64,000 nt of DNA. Origin: Protula sp. h YS-2021. Its lineage: Eukaryota; Annelida; Polychaeta; Sabellida; Serpulidae. The position numbers and the translations under genes are program-made. Positions 58,842-64,000 of this stretch are shown here, piece by piece; within the stretch, counting starts at the first letter, position 1; every line of letters starts with the position of its first letter. The notes beneath the pieces are model-generated. The model was not told the origin of the DNA. It was given only the letters and a program-made list of their open reading frames with translations, and did no database searches. The DNA lies in NCBI GenBank assembly GCA_949752745.1, contig OX457027.1:85877094-85941093 (forward strand). The letters run 5' to 3'.

Positions 58842-59415
58842 TAAAATAAGAACTGGGGGAACTACATCCTCTGAATTCTTAATTACTGTCTAACTGTTAG
58901 AATACCACAAGCGTACATTATCTACAGTATTTACATACCAAAAGGCTATTAAGTTTCGAATTTTGACACTTCTCTCTTCACTCCCACCTGGAATAAGAGT
59001 TTAATTTAACAGCTTTAAAATTACCAAGCGCTTATGAATGCCACAAAGGGTTTAAAATTAAACATCATATTATTTTTAATAACGATGTGTAAAGAATTTA
59101 TAAATTATTTTACACCTGTTTTTGAATAGGTTTTGTGTAGAATATGTTTTTTTTTTCTTAAAAAACATTTTATCTTATCATTCCTTCACAAATTAACGGG
59201 GGAACCGATATAGAGGCGACACCACACAGAAAAGGAACAAATCTAAACCTTAATATCATTCGCGTAAAATACAATTTCTTCATTAAAATATAATAAATAT
59301 CCATCAAGTCTATTATAAAACGGTCCTTGAAAGAAAGAAAAAAGATTATTTCAACACATATGTAAAATTAATGGTTTGATTAATATTTACCCTCAGACAA
59401 AGCTGACTCCAGCAT
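31882..59415 (-). CDS. CLN3: CLN3 (battenin), complete, 15 coding exons
   Basis: Joined exons total 1,317 nt, giving 438 codons plus stop, the human length. All 14 introns are GT-AG and all phases agree. CLN3 is a multi-pass lysosomal/endosomal membrane protein linked in humans to Batten disease and to glycerophosphodiester handling. Landmarks: [17 protein letters not shown] (exon 3), glycosylation sequons NNS, NST and NES in lumenal loop 1 (exon 4), [12 protein letters not shown] (exon 5), ISSGLGE (exon 7), [14 protein letters not shown] (exon 8), [12 protein letters not shown] (exon 11), [13 protein letters not shown] (exon 14) and TREFSMG (exon 15). The protein ends AICTL, so Cys is third from the end and the CaaX of human CLN3 is not conserved. 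Intron 3 is about 14.5 kb and full of repeats. Confidence 0.95.
32202..33055 (+). mobile_element. Helentron-like remnants in CLN3 intron 14
   Basis: AACAAGCCATC head at 32202, hairpin CAACCGG...CCGGTTG at about 32317, two ~165-bp core units (TTTAACCCAAGG.CA) at 32550-32870, an ACGG microsatellite (32980-33000), and a tail at 33005-33055. Borders are approximate; possibly two nested copies. Confidence 0.5.
33185..33325 (-). CDS. CLN3: CLN3 coding exon 14
   Basis: Bounded by TTCTAG and GTCAGT, 47 codons. Encodes a membrane segment, then [19 protein letters not shown]. The GC content is much higher than in the flanking introns. Confidence 0.96.
33502..36774 (+). mobile_element. 3.3-kb Helentron/'pearl'-like element C in CLN3 intron 13
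   Basis: The head AACACAAGATTGTCCATGGACAAT is followed by CCCAGCTCACG. About 25-30 diverged core units of roughly 100-120 bp carry TTTTTGGCGAATCGCCAAAA, AGTAATAGCCAGGTAGGTA and AAGACAGTAAGACTATTTTC. The 3' hairpin AGCCCC...GGGGCT is followed by CTAA (36771-36774). No coding capacity. Confidence 0.75.
36445..36466 (+). repeat. Poly-A tract
   Basis: About 22 consecutive A within element C. Confidence 0.85.
36995..37088 (-). CDS. CLN3: CLN3 coding exon 13
   Basis: Bounded by GTTTAG and GTAAGA. Encodes [20 protein letters not shown] and a following hydrophobic stretch. Confidence 0.96.
37447..37502 (-). CDS. CLN3: CLN3 coding exon 12
   Basis: Bounded by TTTCAG and GTTAGT. Encodes [18 protein letters not shown] and two bases of Trp. 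Confidence 0.93.
37724..37792 (-). CDS. CLN3: CLN3 coding exon 11
   Basis: Bounded by TTTCAG and GTAACA. Encodes [20 protein letters not shown], near-identical in kind to other CLN3 proteins. Confidence 0.97.
38268..38311 (-). CDS. CLN3: CLN3 coding exon 10
   Basis: 44-bp micro-exon bounded by TTTCAG and GTAAGA. Its phase (1 in, 0 out) is exactly what exons 9 and 11 need. Encodes [14 protein letters not shown]. Confidence 0.88.
39480..39782 (+). mobile_element. Helentron-like element, ACCG-tailed
   Basis: The body resembles core units (ACATACCAAGTTTAATTAAAATC). The (GACC)n microsatellite at 39720-39743 precedes the hairpin ATTCCCTGTGGGGAAT. The left border is uncertain. In CLN3 intron 9. 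Confidence 0.5.
39783..40265 (+). mobile_element. Helentron/'pearl'-like element E in CLN3 intron 9
   Basis: Head AACAAGAGCAATCAGG, two ~170-bp core units (GATCCGATCAAAAC..CCCAAA.GGCA; TTAGTTTCGGAGATATCG), a GGAC microsatellite (40198-40212), then the hairpin CCCCCGCCTCCGGCAGGACG with GGAGGGGGGATAA. Confidence 0.65.
40467..40633 (-). CDS. CLN3: CLN3 coding exon 9
   Basis: Bounded by TTTCAG and GTGAGT. Begins [11 protein letters not shown], then an acidic cytosolic loop containing GETRGLI. The open frame runs on to 40408, but the strong donor at 40461-40466 ends the exon. Confidence 0.9.
40978..41127 (-). CDS. CLN3: CLN3 coding exon 8
   Basis: Bounded by TTCAG and GTAACG. Encodes [19 protein letters not shown] and the [10 protein letters not shown] segment. 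Confidence 0.97.
41994..42066 (-). CDS. CLN3: CLN3 coding exon 7
   Basis: Bounded by TTTTAG and GTATAG. Encodes [19 protein letters not shown], a CLN3 signature. Confidence 0.96.
42255..42361 (+). repeat. (GA)n microsatellite next to the exon 6 donor
   Basis: About 105 bp of GA with a few C interruptions. It starts 1 bp beyond the six-base donor of CLN3 exon 6, so the sense strand reads GTGAACTCTCTCTC. Confidence 0.9.
42368..42453 (-). CDS. CLN3: CLN3 coding exon 6
   Basis: Bounded by TTTCAG and GTGAAC. Encodes the third membrane segment region, ending VWQSLLG. A ~100-bp (CT)n tract on the sense strand follows the donor. Confidence 0.92.
42771..42850 (-). CDS. CLN3: CLN3 coding exon 5
   Basis: Bounded by CTACAG and GTGAGT. 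Encodes [19 protein letters not shown], strongly conserved in CLN3. Confidence 0.95.
43927..44025 (-). CDS. CLN3: CLN3 coding exon 4
   Basis: 33 codons in phase 0, bounded by TTTTAG and GTAAGT. Encodes the Asn-rich lumenal loop with several glycosylation sequons, ending DCNKIGTG. Confidence 0.9.
44091..44260. mobile_element. Possible Tigger-type MITE
   Basis: The left end CAGTGCAACCTCGTTATACC resembles Tigger/pogo termini. An imperfect inverse (CGTTATATAGAGCATC..TTGCAC) lies about 165 bp away, immediately before the larger Tigger derivative. Confidence 0.4.
44277..45282. mobile_element. 1-kb Tigger/pogo derivative with TA target duplication
   Basis: The ends CAGTAAATATTCGTTACTT and the inverse AAGTAACGAATATATACTG are flanked by TA at 44275-44276 and 45283-45284. 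The interior carries only the DNA-binding half of a transposase. Located in CLN3 intron 3. Confidence 0.75.
44328..44861 (-). CDS. CENP-B/Tigger-type DNA-binding ORF without catalytic domain
   Basis: I prefer the ATG at 44861 ([10 protein letters not shown]), giving 177 residues; the frame is open further to 44900. Residues 1-50 fit the CENP-B N-terminal helix-turn-helix ([27 protein letters not shown]). Residues 70-135 fit the Tc5/CENP-B second HTH ([32 protein letters not shown]). The DDE domain is absent: the last 40 residues come from fused end sequence and stop near the left terminal repeat. The uninterrupted frame could in principle give a protein that binds transposon ends without cutting, but expression is unknown. 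May equally be a dead remnant. Confidence 0.65.
   Translation of the reverse strand: MASKRKYNDYTLEVKYKAVKEVERGTKNAQIVSDFDIKPSTLSTWIKEKEKIISSYENETVEKRRKRLRHAKHEDLENALFKWFCNARAHNLPISRSILIAKAEGLARGLGHVDFKCSIGWVQRFQTRHNIVLKKICDDSINNCSMIKHFLCVCRLQLTPLHPYFADVKKNLKPNTG
46555..48795 (+). repeat. 51-bp tandem array 1, about 44 copies
   Basis: Unit built from TTGATGTGCGGTTC, (G/T)CATTTCGGACCAGTGCGCATG and TTTATTTAACTTGCG, total 51 bp. The period equals 17 codons, so frames stay open on both strands. Confidence 0.92.
49186..51945 (+). repeat. 51-bp tandem array 2, about 54 copies
   Basis: Same unit as array 1. Large stretches are near-identical to it, and there is an internal ~500-bp duplication (50380-50870 against 50890-51360). 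Confidence 0.92.
52140..54545 (+). repeat. ~170-180-bp tandem array
   Basis: About 13 units contain AACTGTAGG(A/G)GGAAATGCATTTT, AAAATTGCCCGATGGAC, AGCACAAGCCGTATGCAC and CCTTAGGGATGCCTCA, with poly-A/poly-C tracts of variable length between. Copies at 52550-53760 are almost identical; outer ones are diverged. Confidence 0.9.
54636..55640 (+). repeat. ~170-180-bp tandem array, second block
   Basis: This is a repeat of the units at 52140-52560 and 53930-54545, following the first tail. It ends in a (CTAA)n run at 55654-55672 and the second tail. Confidence 0.85.
56099..56160 (-). tRNA. tRNA-like remnant (Phe GAA-like loop)
   Basis: The minus strand shows TAGCTCAGATG (box A) and GGACTGAAAATCT (an anticodon arm with GAA). 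A damaged box B, GGGTTGAAGC, follows. It sits beside the GGCAGAACCATAAATATTGCC repeat. Not a functional tRNA as read. Confidence 0.4.
56210..56560. repeat. Core-type repeats related to element C
   Basis: Two or three units with TTTTGGCCAATATTTTGGCCA and a final ACGGAAGACGGATGCCCTTC, also seen at 11494-11515. Confidence 0.5.
56996..57582 (+). mobile_element. Helentron/'pearl'-like element B' in CLN3 intron 3
   Basis: Same family and layout as 24267-24902: head AACAAGCCATCGTCC, GACCCCAACCGGACA, three ~150-bp core units, short GGAC microsatellite, tail GCCCGGTGCGGGTCTAA. Confidence 0.75.
58395..58513 (+). mobile_element. 119-bp minimal Helentron-like element at the CLN3 exon 3 donor
   Basis: The head AACACAAGCAGGCCCCAACC, a (GACG/GACA)n microsatellite and the tail hairpin GGCCCCAATCCGAAGGGTTG then GGGCCTAA are present, with no core repeats. 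It ends 10 bp from exon 3 and 4 bp from its six-base donor. Confidence 0.65.
58524..58590 (-). CDS. CLN3: CLN3 coding exon 3
   Basis: Bounded by CTACAG and GTGAGC. Encodes [20 protein letters not shown], the highly conserved first membrane segment. Confidence 0.95.
58808..58842 (+). repeat. (AAT)n microsatellite in CLN3 intron 2
   Basis: ATAATAAT run with one G interruption. Confidence 0.9.
58939..58987 (-). CDS. CLN3: CLN3 coding exon 2
   Basis: Bounded by TTCCAG and GTATGT. Encodes residues 9-24, ending IRNLIAFW, the start of the first membrane segment. Confidence 0.88.
59391..59415 (-). CDS. CLN3: CLN3 coding exon 1
   Basis: ATG at 59415 with A at -3. Eight codons plus one base, then donor GTAAAT. 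The 5' UTR extends to higher coordinates and its start is unknown. The acidic start (LESALSEGG) is like other CLN3 N-termini. This is the least conserved exon. Confidence 0.7.
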
Positions 59416-60690
59416 AATTAAGACTACAAAACCGTGGAACGCCGTTCAGAATTTCTGCAGCCTCCAGTGACAGTATGTATTGTTTGTTATTATATATCGA
59501 TCACAACGACATACCGATGTATGTCAATGAAAACTAATATAAGCTGATCACTCATTTCTTTTTAGCCTGTACTCGTAGTTGACACAAGGTAAGAAACATA
59601 AAAAAGAACAGTACGTCGAAACTGGCAACAAAGAAAATGTGTTCTTTTAATGTGAAAATAGCGTTTGAACCGGTTATTCCAGGTTTATTCAGAAACTGGA
59701 AGCCGTTCAATTCACTACGGCATTCATATTTTAGGTATTGATAAACTTCTGCAGCTAACAGACCAATCTGTAATTTAACAAATTACGTTGTACTGTTCAA
59801 GTTCAATGTTCCTTGCCTGGTACACGAGTACCAGTGTACGAGTCCACGAGTATACCGGGACACTACGGTATTGTACTCGTGGCTCTTTGTGTGAGAAACA
59901 TCGCCAAATTTCGGTACGTAGTCACTTTAAGTTTTTTTCTTTCCTTCGAACAACTTCGTCCAACAAGATGCTTCTCAGTAATTCTTGCTTTTGCAGCACT
60001 GTGGTATACACTGGTAGTAAGGACAGCAGAGTGAAAAGTTTTTACGATATCATGTGATCAAAGGAACCATGTGCTTTTTGTCACAATATAAACAAATCTA
60101 ACGTTGACCTATTATCTATTTTCAGCATTAAATGCGAGAAGCGACGCATGCTTCAACTTTTATAATCTTGTTTTATATGGCACATGTATACCAAAATTAT
60201 GTGAATTAATTTGGGGGTAAATACATGAATAAAATGCTAATTTTGTATGTACCGTTATATTGTAATATTTTGCCGCAAAAGTTATTTTGGAGATAACATT
60301 TTATTTGTGAAATGAAAGGTGTTGTTGCAACATGGACATGCTTTGCCGCACTTAGCCTGGAAAGTGAGAAAAGGCTTCGTTATGGTCGATTGATACACAC
60401 TCAGAACTGTTTCTTCCGGTATCACTGAAGCAAGCCTGATGCCACAGAATTCATTCACGCGGAAAGCATAGGTACCGACACACAGCCAGTAGCAGATGGT
60501 GACAGATAGCTACCTCAGCGACAAATAAGAGGCCATCGGCGTCTACCTCTTTGGCGACTGGTCATAAAGCTGTCGCAGCTCAGTCAGTTCTTACGCATAT
60601 GGTCTCTCAAAATGAACACTCAACATATCATCAAAATCGCACTAGATAAAGGCATGCGAGCAACATTGTCAGTAGTGTAGAAAAGGGTTT
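59416..60690. promoter_or_regulatory. Upstream region of CLN3 (5' UTR and likely promoter)
   Basis: The sequence contains no supported gene. The CLN3 5' UTR begins at 59416 going right; no TATA box is obvious. A promoter somewhere here is inferred from position only. Confidence 0.35.
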
Positions 60691-61045
60691 CTGGCACAGG
60701 AAGTGACGTCATTAGTCACGTGACCATGGTGATAAGGACCACCCTGGCGGCCCAACCCTAAACGTAGAACATACTATTTATAGAACCCATTATGACGTCA
60801 CAGGCTACGTAACCATAGTGATAGAGTGAGGACCTCCCCCCCCCCCCCCAAGTGACCTAACCCTAGCCGTAGAACATACTATGTGTGGAACCCATTATGA
60901 CGTCATAGGCGGCGTAACCATGGTGATAATGTGAGGACCTCCCCCCACCAGGACATACTTTGTACCGAAACCCCCCAGGGTATACTATGTACCGACCCCC
61001 CCCCATGAAATACTATGTACCAACCCCCTACCCCCCCCCCCCCAG
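60690..61045 (+). repeat. ~117-bp tandem repeats with poly-C
   Basis: Units contain CGTAGAACATACTAT, CCCATTATGACGTCA and TAACCATGGTGAT, separated by C runs, then (CC)AGGACATACTATGTACC fragments that recur at 63308-63390. Confidence 0.8.
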
Positions 61046-61317
61046 GACGTGATTCAGCAGCTCTTTAAGAGCGCATTGTGTGCGCACAAGTGGTCCATTC
61101 TTGCTGTGGCTGTTGTTGGATGCACATGGAAAAAAAGGAAGTGAAAACATTTGCTCTTGTTGTTGTTGGATATAAATGGAGAACAAGTAAAGGATTGACT
61201 GGAATACACATAGGAGACGAAGTGAAAGATTGGCTATTCTTTGGAAAGGAAGTGAAAGATTGGTTGGAATACACATGGAGACGAATTGGCAAAAGAGTCG
61301 TGGTAAGTGACTTTTTT

Positions 61318-61460
61318 TACTCTGTGATATCATGTGACATTATGTGACTCTGTGACGTTATGTGACTCTGTGACATTATGTGACATCATGTGACACTATG
61401 TGACTGTGTGACATCGTATGGCTATTTGACTATGTGAGGACTATGTAAGAGCTATGTGAG
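61318..61460 (+). repeat. Minisatellite TGTGACATTATG/TGTGACTC
   Basis: A dozen diverged copies of an 11-12-bp unit. Confidence 0.75.
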
Positions 61461-61509
61461 CATAATAAGTGTAACTATGTATGTCATTATCAGATCATTT
61501 ACCAAACCT

Positions 61510-61582
61510 GCCCCTGTGGCTCAGTGCACAGCGCGTGAGACTCGTGAGCAGAAGATTGGTGGTTCGATCCCGCCTAGGGGCA
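61510..61582 (+). tRNA. tRNA-like sequence, anticodon position CGT (Thr), damaged
   Basis: The 73-nt length and all tRNA spacings are kept. The acceptor GCCCCTG/TAGGGGC is fully paired (one G-T), the T arm is good, box A is TGGCTCAGTGC and box B is GGTTCGATCCC. T5 follows 9 bp after the end. The anticodon stem (TGAGA/GCAGA) has only two pairs, so it is more likely a tRNA-derived SINE head or pseudogene than a working tRNA. Confidence 0.5.
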
Positions 61583-61740
61583 AGCATGACTTTTTGGTTT
61601 TTTTTGTTTGTTTTTTTTTTTTTGTTTGTTTGTTTTTTTTGGTTTTTTTTGTCTGTTTTTTTTTTAGCATAGTAGCCATATTTATATAACTATTTAATAT
61701 TTAATTAGTCATAGCTCATCGGTTCTATTACAGTAACCAC

Positions 61741-61755
61741 TCATACACACACACA

Positions 61756-61803
<48 letters not shown>

Positions 61804-61815
61804 CACACACACACA
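61741..61815 (+). repeat. (CA)n microsatellite
   Basis: About 75 bp of CA with two AA interruptions. Confidence 0.95.
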
Positions 61816-61829
61816 GCGTAGGAATAAGT

Positions 61830-62030
61830 ACATGGAAGATCTCAGAGCATGGGAACGATCAATAAATTTGAGAGCGAAAGACCTCAGAGCGTGAGAACGA
61901 TCAATAAATTTGAGAACATCAAAGACCACAGACCGTGGGAACGATCAATAAATTTGAGAACATCAAAGGTCTAGACCGTAGAACGATCGATAAATTTGAG
62001 AGCGTAAGACTTCAGAGCGTGGAAATTTGA
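61830..62030 (+). repeat. ~41-bp minisatellite
   Basis: Four to five units of GAACGATCAATAAATTTGAG followed by A(G/A)C..AAAG(A)CC.CAGA.CGTG. Confidence 0.85.
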
Positions 62031-62257
62031 GAAGGAATGGGATTTTCCCTATGCTAAGTCTAATGTTATGTTTTACGTTATAGTAGTGGGAAAATGGTGG
62101 TTCTAAAGCACATTTAACAAAAATACTTTTTGAAAAACATATGATGTATAAAATAAGTTTGAATATTTTACCATGCTACTATTCGAATGCTTTGAAGTCA
62201 TAGTAGGAGTAGGGTGAAAACAAGAGTTCTGGGTCACTTGATGACGTCATACTGTCT

Positions 62258-62402
62258 GGAAGTGACGTCATCATGTCTGGACCGGAAGTGCTGTCTAGAC
62301 CGGAAGTGCTGTCTGGACCGGAAGTGCTGTCTGGAGTGGAAGTGACGTCATCATGTCTGGACCGGAAGTGACGTCATGATGTCTGGACCGGAAGTGACGT
62401 CA
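62258..62402 (+). repeat. Array of GGAAGTGACGTCA boxes
   Basis: Four exact GGAAGTGACGTCA (62258, 62338, 62364, 62390), each in TCTGGACCGGAAGTG context, plus three shorter CCGGAAGTGCTGTCT units. An extra copy is at 60699. The box joins an ETS core to a CRE. Confidence 0.85.
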
Positions 62403-62589
62403 TCATGTCTGGACCGGAAGTCATGATAAGCGTTAGGATAGGCGCGACCATGTGTGACGTCATCATGACGTCATACTGAGATGATGCTGTCTGGAGCGAA
62501 AGTGGTTTGGCCGAGTCAATCAACATGAAGCCAATGAACCCGACCTGTCAATCAGTGTAACCATGGCAACAGAGCCTAAAAAGGTCGAC

Positions 62590-63300
62590 AACCCCCCCCC
62601 CCCCTCGAAATTGTGATTTTTGCAGATTTATCCGTTTCAGACGATTCTGAACATTTTTCATTTTTTCGACCCCCCCCCCCCCCCTCGAAATTGTGATTTT
62701 TGCATATTTATCCGTTTCAGACGATTCTGAACATTTTTCATTTTTTCGACCCCCCCCCTCGAAATTGTGATTTTTGCATATTTATCCGTTTCAGACGATT
62801 CTGAACATTTTTCATTTTTTCGACCGACCCCCCCCCCCCTCGAAATTGTGATTTTTGCATATTTATCCGTTTCAGACGATTCTGAACATTTTTCATTTTT
62901 TCGACCCAACCCCCCCCCCTCGAAATTGTGATTTTTGCATATTTATCCGTTTCAGACGATTCTGAACATTTTTCATTTTTTCGACCCCCCCCCTCGAAAT
63001 TGTGATTTTTGCATATTTATCCGTTTCAGACGATTCTGAACATTTTTCATTTTTTCGACCGACCCCCCCCCCCCCCTCGAAATTGTGATTTTTGCATATT
63101 TATCCGTTTCAGACGATTCTGAACATTTTTCATTTTTTCGACCCCCCCCCTCGAAATTGTGATTTTTGCATATTTATCCGTTTCAGACGATTCTGAACAT
63201 TTTTCATTTTTTCGACCGACCCCCCCCTCCCCTCGAAATTGTGATTTTTGCATATTTATCCGTTTCAGACGATTCTGAACATTTTTCATTTTTTCGACCC
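62590..63300 (+). repeat. Nine-copy ~70-bp repeat joined by poly-C
   Basis: Nearly identical TCGAAATTGTGATTTTTGCA...TTTTTTCGACC units (starting about 62604, 62684, 62757, 62839, 62919, 62992, 63077, 63150, 63231) separated by C runs of 7 to 15. Confidence 0.95.
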
Positions 63301-63459
63301 CCCCCCCTAGGACAGACTATGTACCCCCCCCCAGGACAGACTTTGACCCCCCCCTAGGACAGACTATGTACCGACCCCCCCCCCCCCAGGAGAACAAACT
63401 AAAAAAAAAATTGTGCTGAATCAGCATGATGAAATCGTTGATTCAGCATGATAAAATCG

Positions 63460-63469
63460 TATATAAGTG
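63460..63469 (+). promoter_or_regulatory. TATA box (TATATAAGTG) of the right-edge gene
   Basis: Identical decamer to the two boxes of the left element. It lies 52 bp before the ATG at 63521, after a direct repeat of (G)ATTCAGCATGAT(G/A)AAATCGT. Confidence 0.65.
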
Positions 63470-63520
63470 TAGTGTCTCGAGGCTTAGGCATCGTCAGACA
63501 CACCAGCTATCAACATAGAC

Positions 63521-64000
63521 ATGGATGACTTTGAAACAGTTACTTTTGATGATACATTATTATCGTTGGAAGAGATAGATGCGTTCTTTGAAGACGCTGA
63601 AACAGCTTTGAAGGAAGCGTTAGTTGTTCTGCCAGATGTCGCTACAGTGCAACAAGCAATGCCTCAGGAGGAAGCGTTAAATGCACCATCAGATGTCGCT
63701 ACAGTGCAACAAGCAATGCCTCAGGAGGAAGCGTTAAATGCACCATCAGATGTCGCTACAGTGCAACAAGCAATGCCTCAGGAGGAAGCATTAAATGCAC
63801 CATCAGATGTCGCTGCAGTGCAGCAAGAAATGCCAGATCCTGAGGGGTCTGACTACCCGTTCTGGGTTGCGAATAGACTTATCAATGGTGACAACTCACA
63901 ACTAAGTGCAAAGTTAAAAGCGCATCTAGCACATTATGAGGAAAACGAAGTGAGTGATGATGATGAGGATTCAGAATTGGACATGTCAAGCGATAATGAG
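63521..64000 (+). CDS. Acidic repeat-containing protein, partial (runs off the window)
   Basis: The frame is open for 160 codons from ATG 63521 to the last base. Acidic start (MDDFETVTFDDTLLSLEEID), a segment TALKEALVVLPDVATV, then a 57-bp repeat (19 codons) in three full copies plus a partial fourth from 63635, and an acidic tail (EVSDDDEDSELDMSSDNE). The spacing of A, L, E, A, L, P and V in the TALKEAL stretch resembles the YALEEALEFPSAVAPV part of the left Cys-rich protein. That protein also begins MDD and uses the same TATA decamer. Zinc-binding residues are not yet reached. Possibly a homologue from a second element; function unknown. Confidence 0.65.
   Translation, partial: MDDFETVTFDDTLLSLEEIDAFFEDAETALKEALVVLPDVATVQQAMPQEEALNAPSDVATVQQAMPQEEALNAPSDVATVQQAMPQEEALNAPSDVAAVQQEMPDPEGSDYPFWVANRLINGDNSQLSAKLKAHLAHYEENEVSDDDEDSELDMSSDNE
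63635..63840 (+). repeat. 57-bp in-frame coding repeat
   Basis: Units start at 63635, 63692, 63749 and 63806 (partial). The first two are identical, the third differs by one base (GCG to GCA), and the fourth diverges. Confidence 0.95.

Noticed and set aside
61028..61347. Overlapping ORFs on both strands of 75-101 codons
   Set aside because: Low-complexity direct repeats (GAAGTGAAAGATTGGxT) with no recognisable domain.
62658..63357. ORFs with repeated KNEKCSESSETDKYAKITI
   Set aside because: Translation of the nine-copy poly-C-linked repeat; frame depends on chance C-run lengths.

Overview
This window is animal nuclear DNA, most likely from a mollusc or another lophotrochozoan. The evidence is spliced genes with GT-AG introns, a type II Golgi-style glycosyltransferase, Tc1 and Tigger transposon remains, tRNA-derived repeats, and many non-autonomous elements with the build of bivalve 'pearl'/Helentron-like elements (AACAAG-type 5' end, tandem core repeats, an ACGG/GACA microsatellite, then a 3' hairpin followed by CTAA or CTAG). 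The species assignment is inference.

Left part, 1 to about 9,600: a partial, decaying Polinton/adintovirus-like element. The plus strand carries a penton C-terminus, a small basic core-like protein, a broken double-jelly-roll major capsid gene and a broken adenain-type protease. The minus strand carries four short ORFs, the best of which has a PC4-like single-strand DNA-binding domain, and then a broken protein-primed family B DNA polymerase with two zinc fingers at its N-terminus. A minus-strand Cys-rich gene and a plus-strand RING-finger gene follow, divergently transcribed from a G-rich repeat with a TATATAAGTG box on each side. Integrase and packaging ATPase are not visible and would lie left of the window. 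The large genes are broken while the small ones are open.

9,600 to 31,500: mostly repeats around one intact single-exon host gene, a GT31 beta-1,3-galactosyltransferase-like protein (12,862-14,106, minus). Its last 29 codons are tandemly duplicated, and the second copy is cut off by a CAG-to-TAG change. A degenerate Tc1 transposase lies at 20.5 kb. A 3.5-kb element with 32-bp inverted ends (21,986-25,496) contains two Helentron-like insertions.

31,500 to 59,450: one complete host gene on the minus strand, CLN3 (battenin). I assembled it by hand from 15 coding exons with conventional splice sites and consistent phases, giving 438 codons plus stop, the same length as human CLN3. Intron 3 is about 14.5 kb and holds a Tigger derivative, a 9.4-kb array of 51-bp and roughly 175-bp repeats, and two further Helentron-like copies. 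Intron 13 holds a 3.3-kb copy. The long ORFs between 46.7 and 52.1 kb are artefacts of the 51-bp period and are not genes.

59,450 to 64,000: upstream CLN3 sequence, then satellites and poly-C-linked repeats, a tRNA-like sequence, an array of ETS/CRE-like sites, and finally a gene that starts at 63,521 and runs off the window. This last gene has the same TATATAAGTG promoter as the element at the left and a similar acidic N-terminus, so a second copy of that gene module may begin here.
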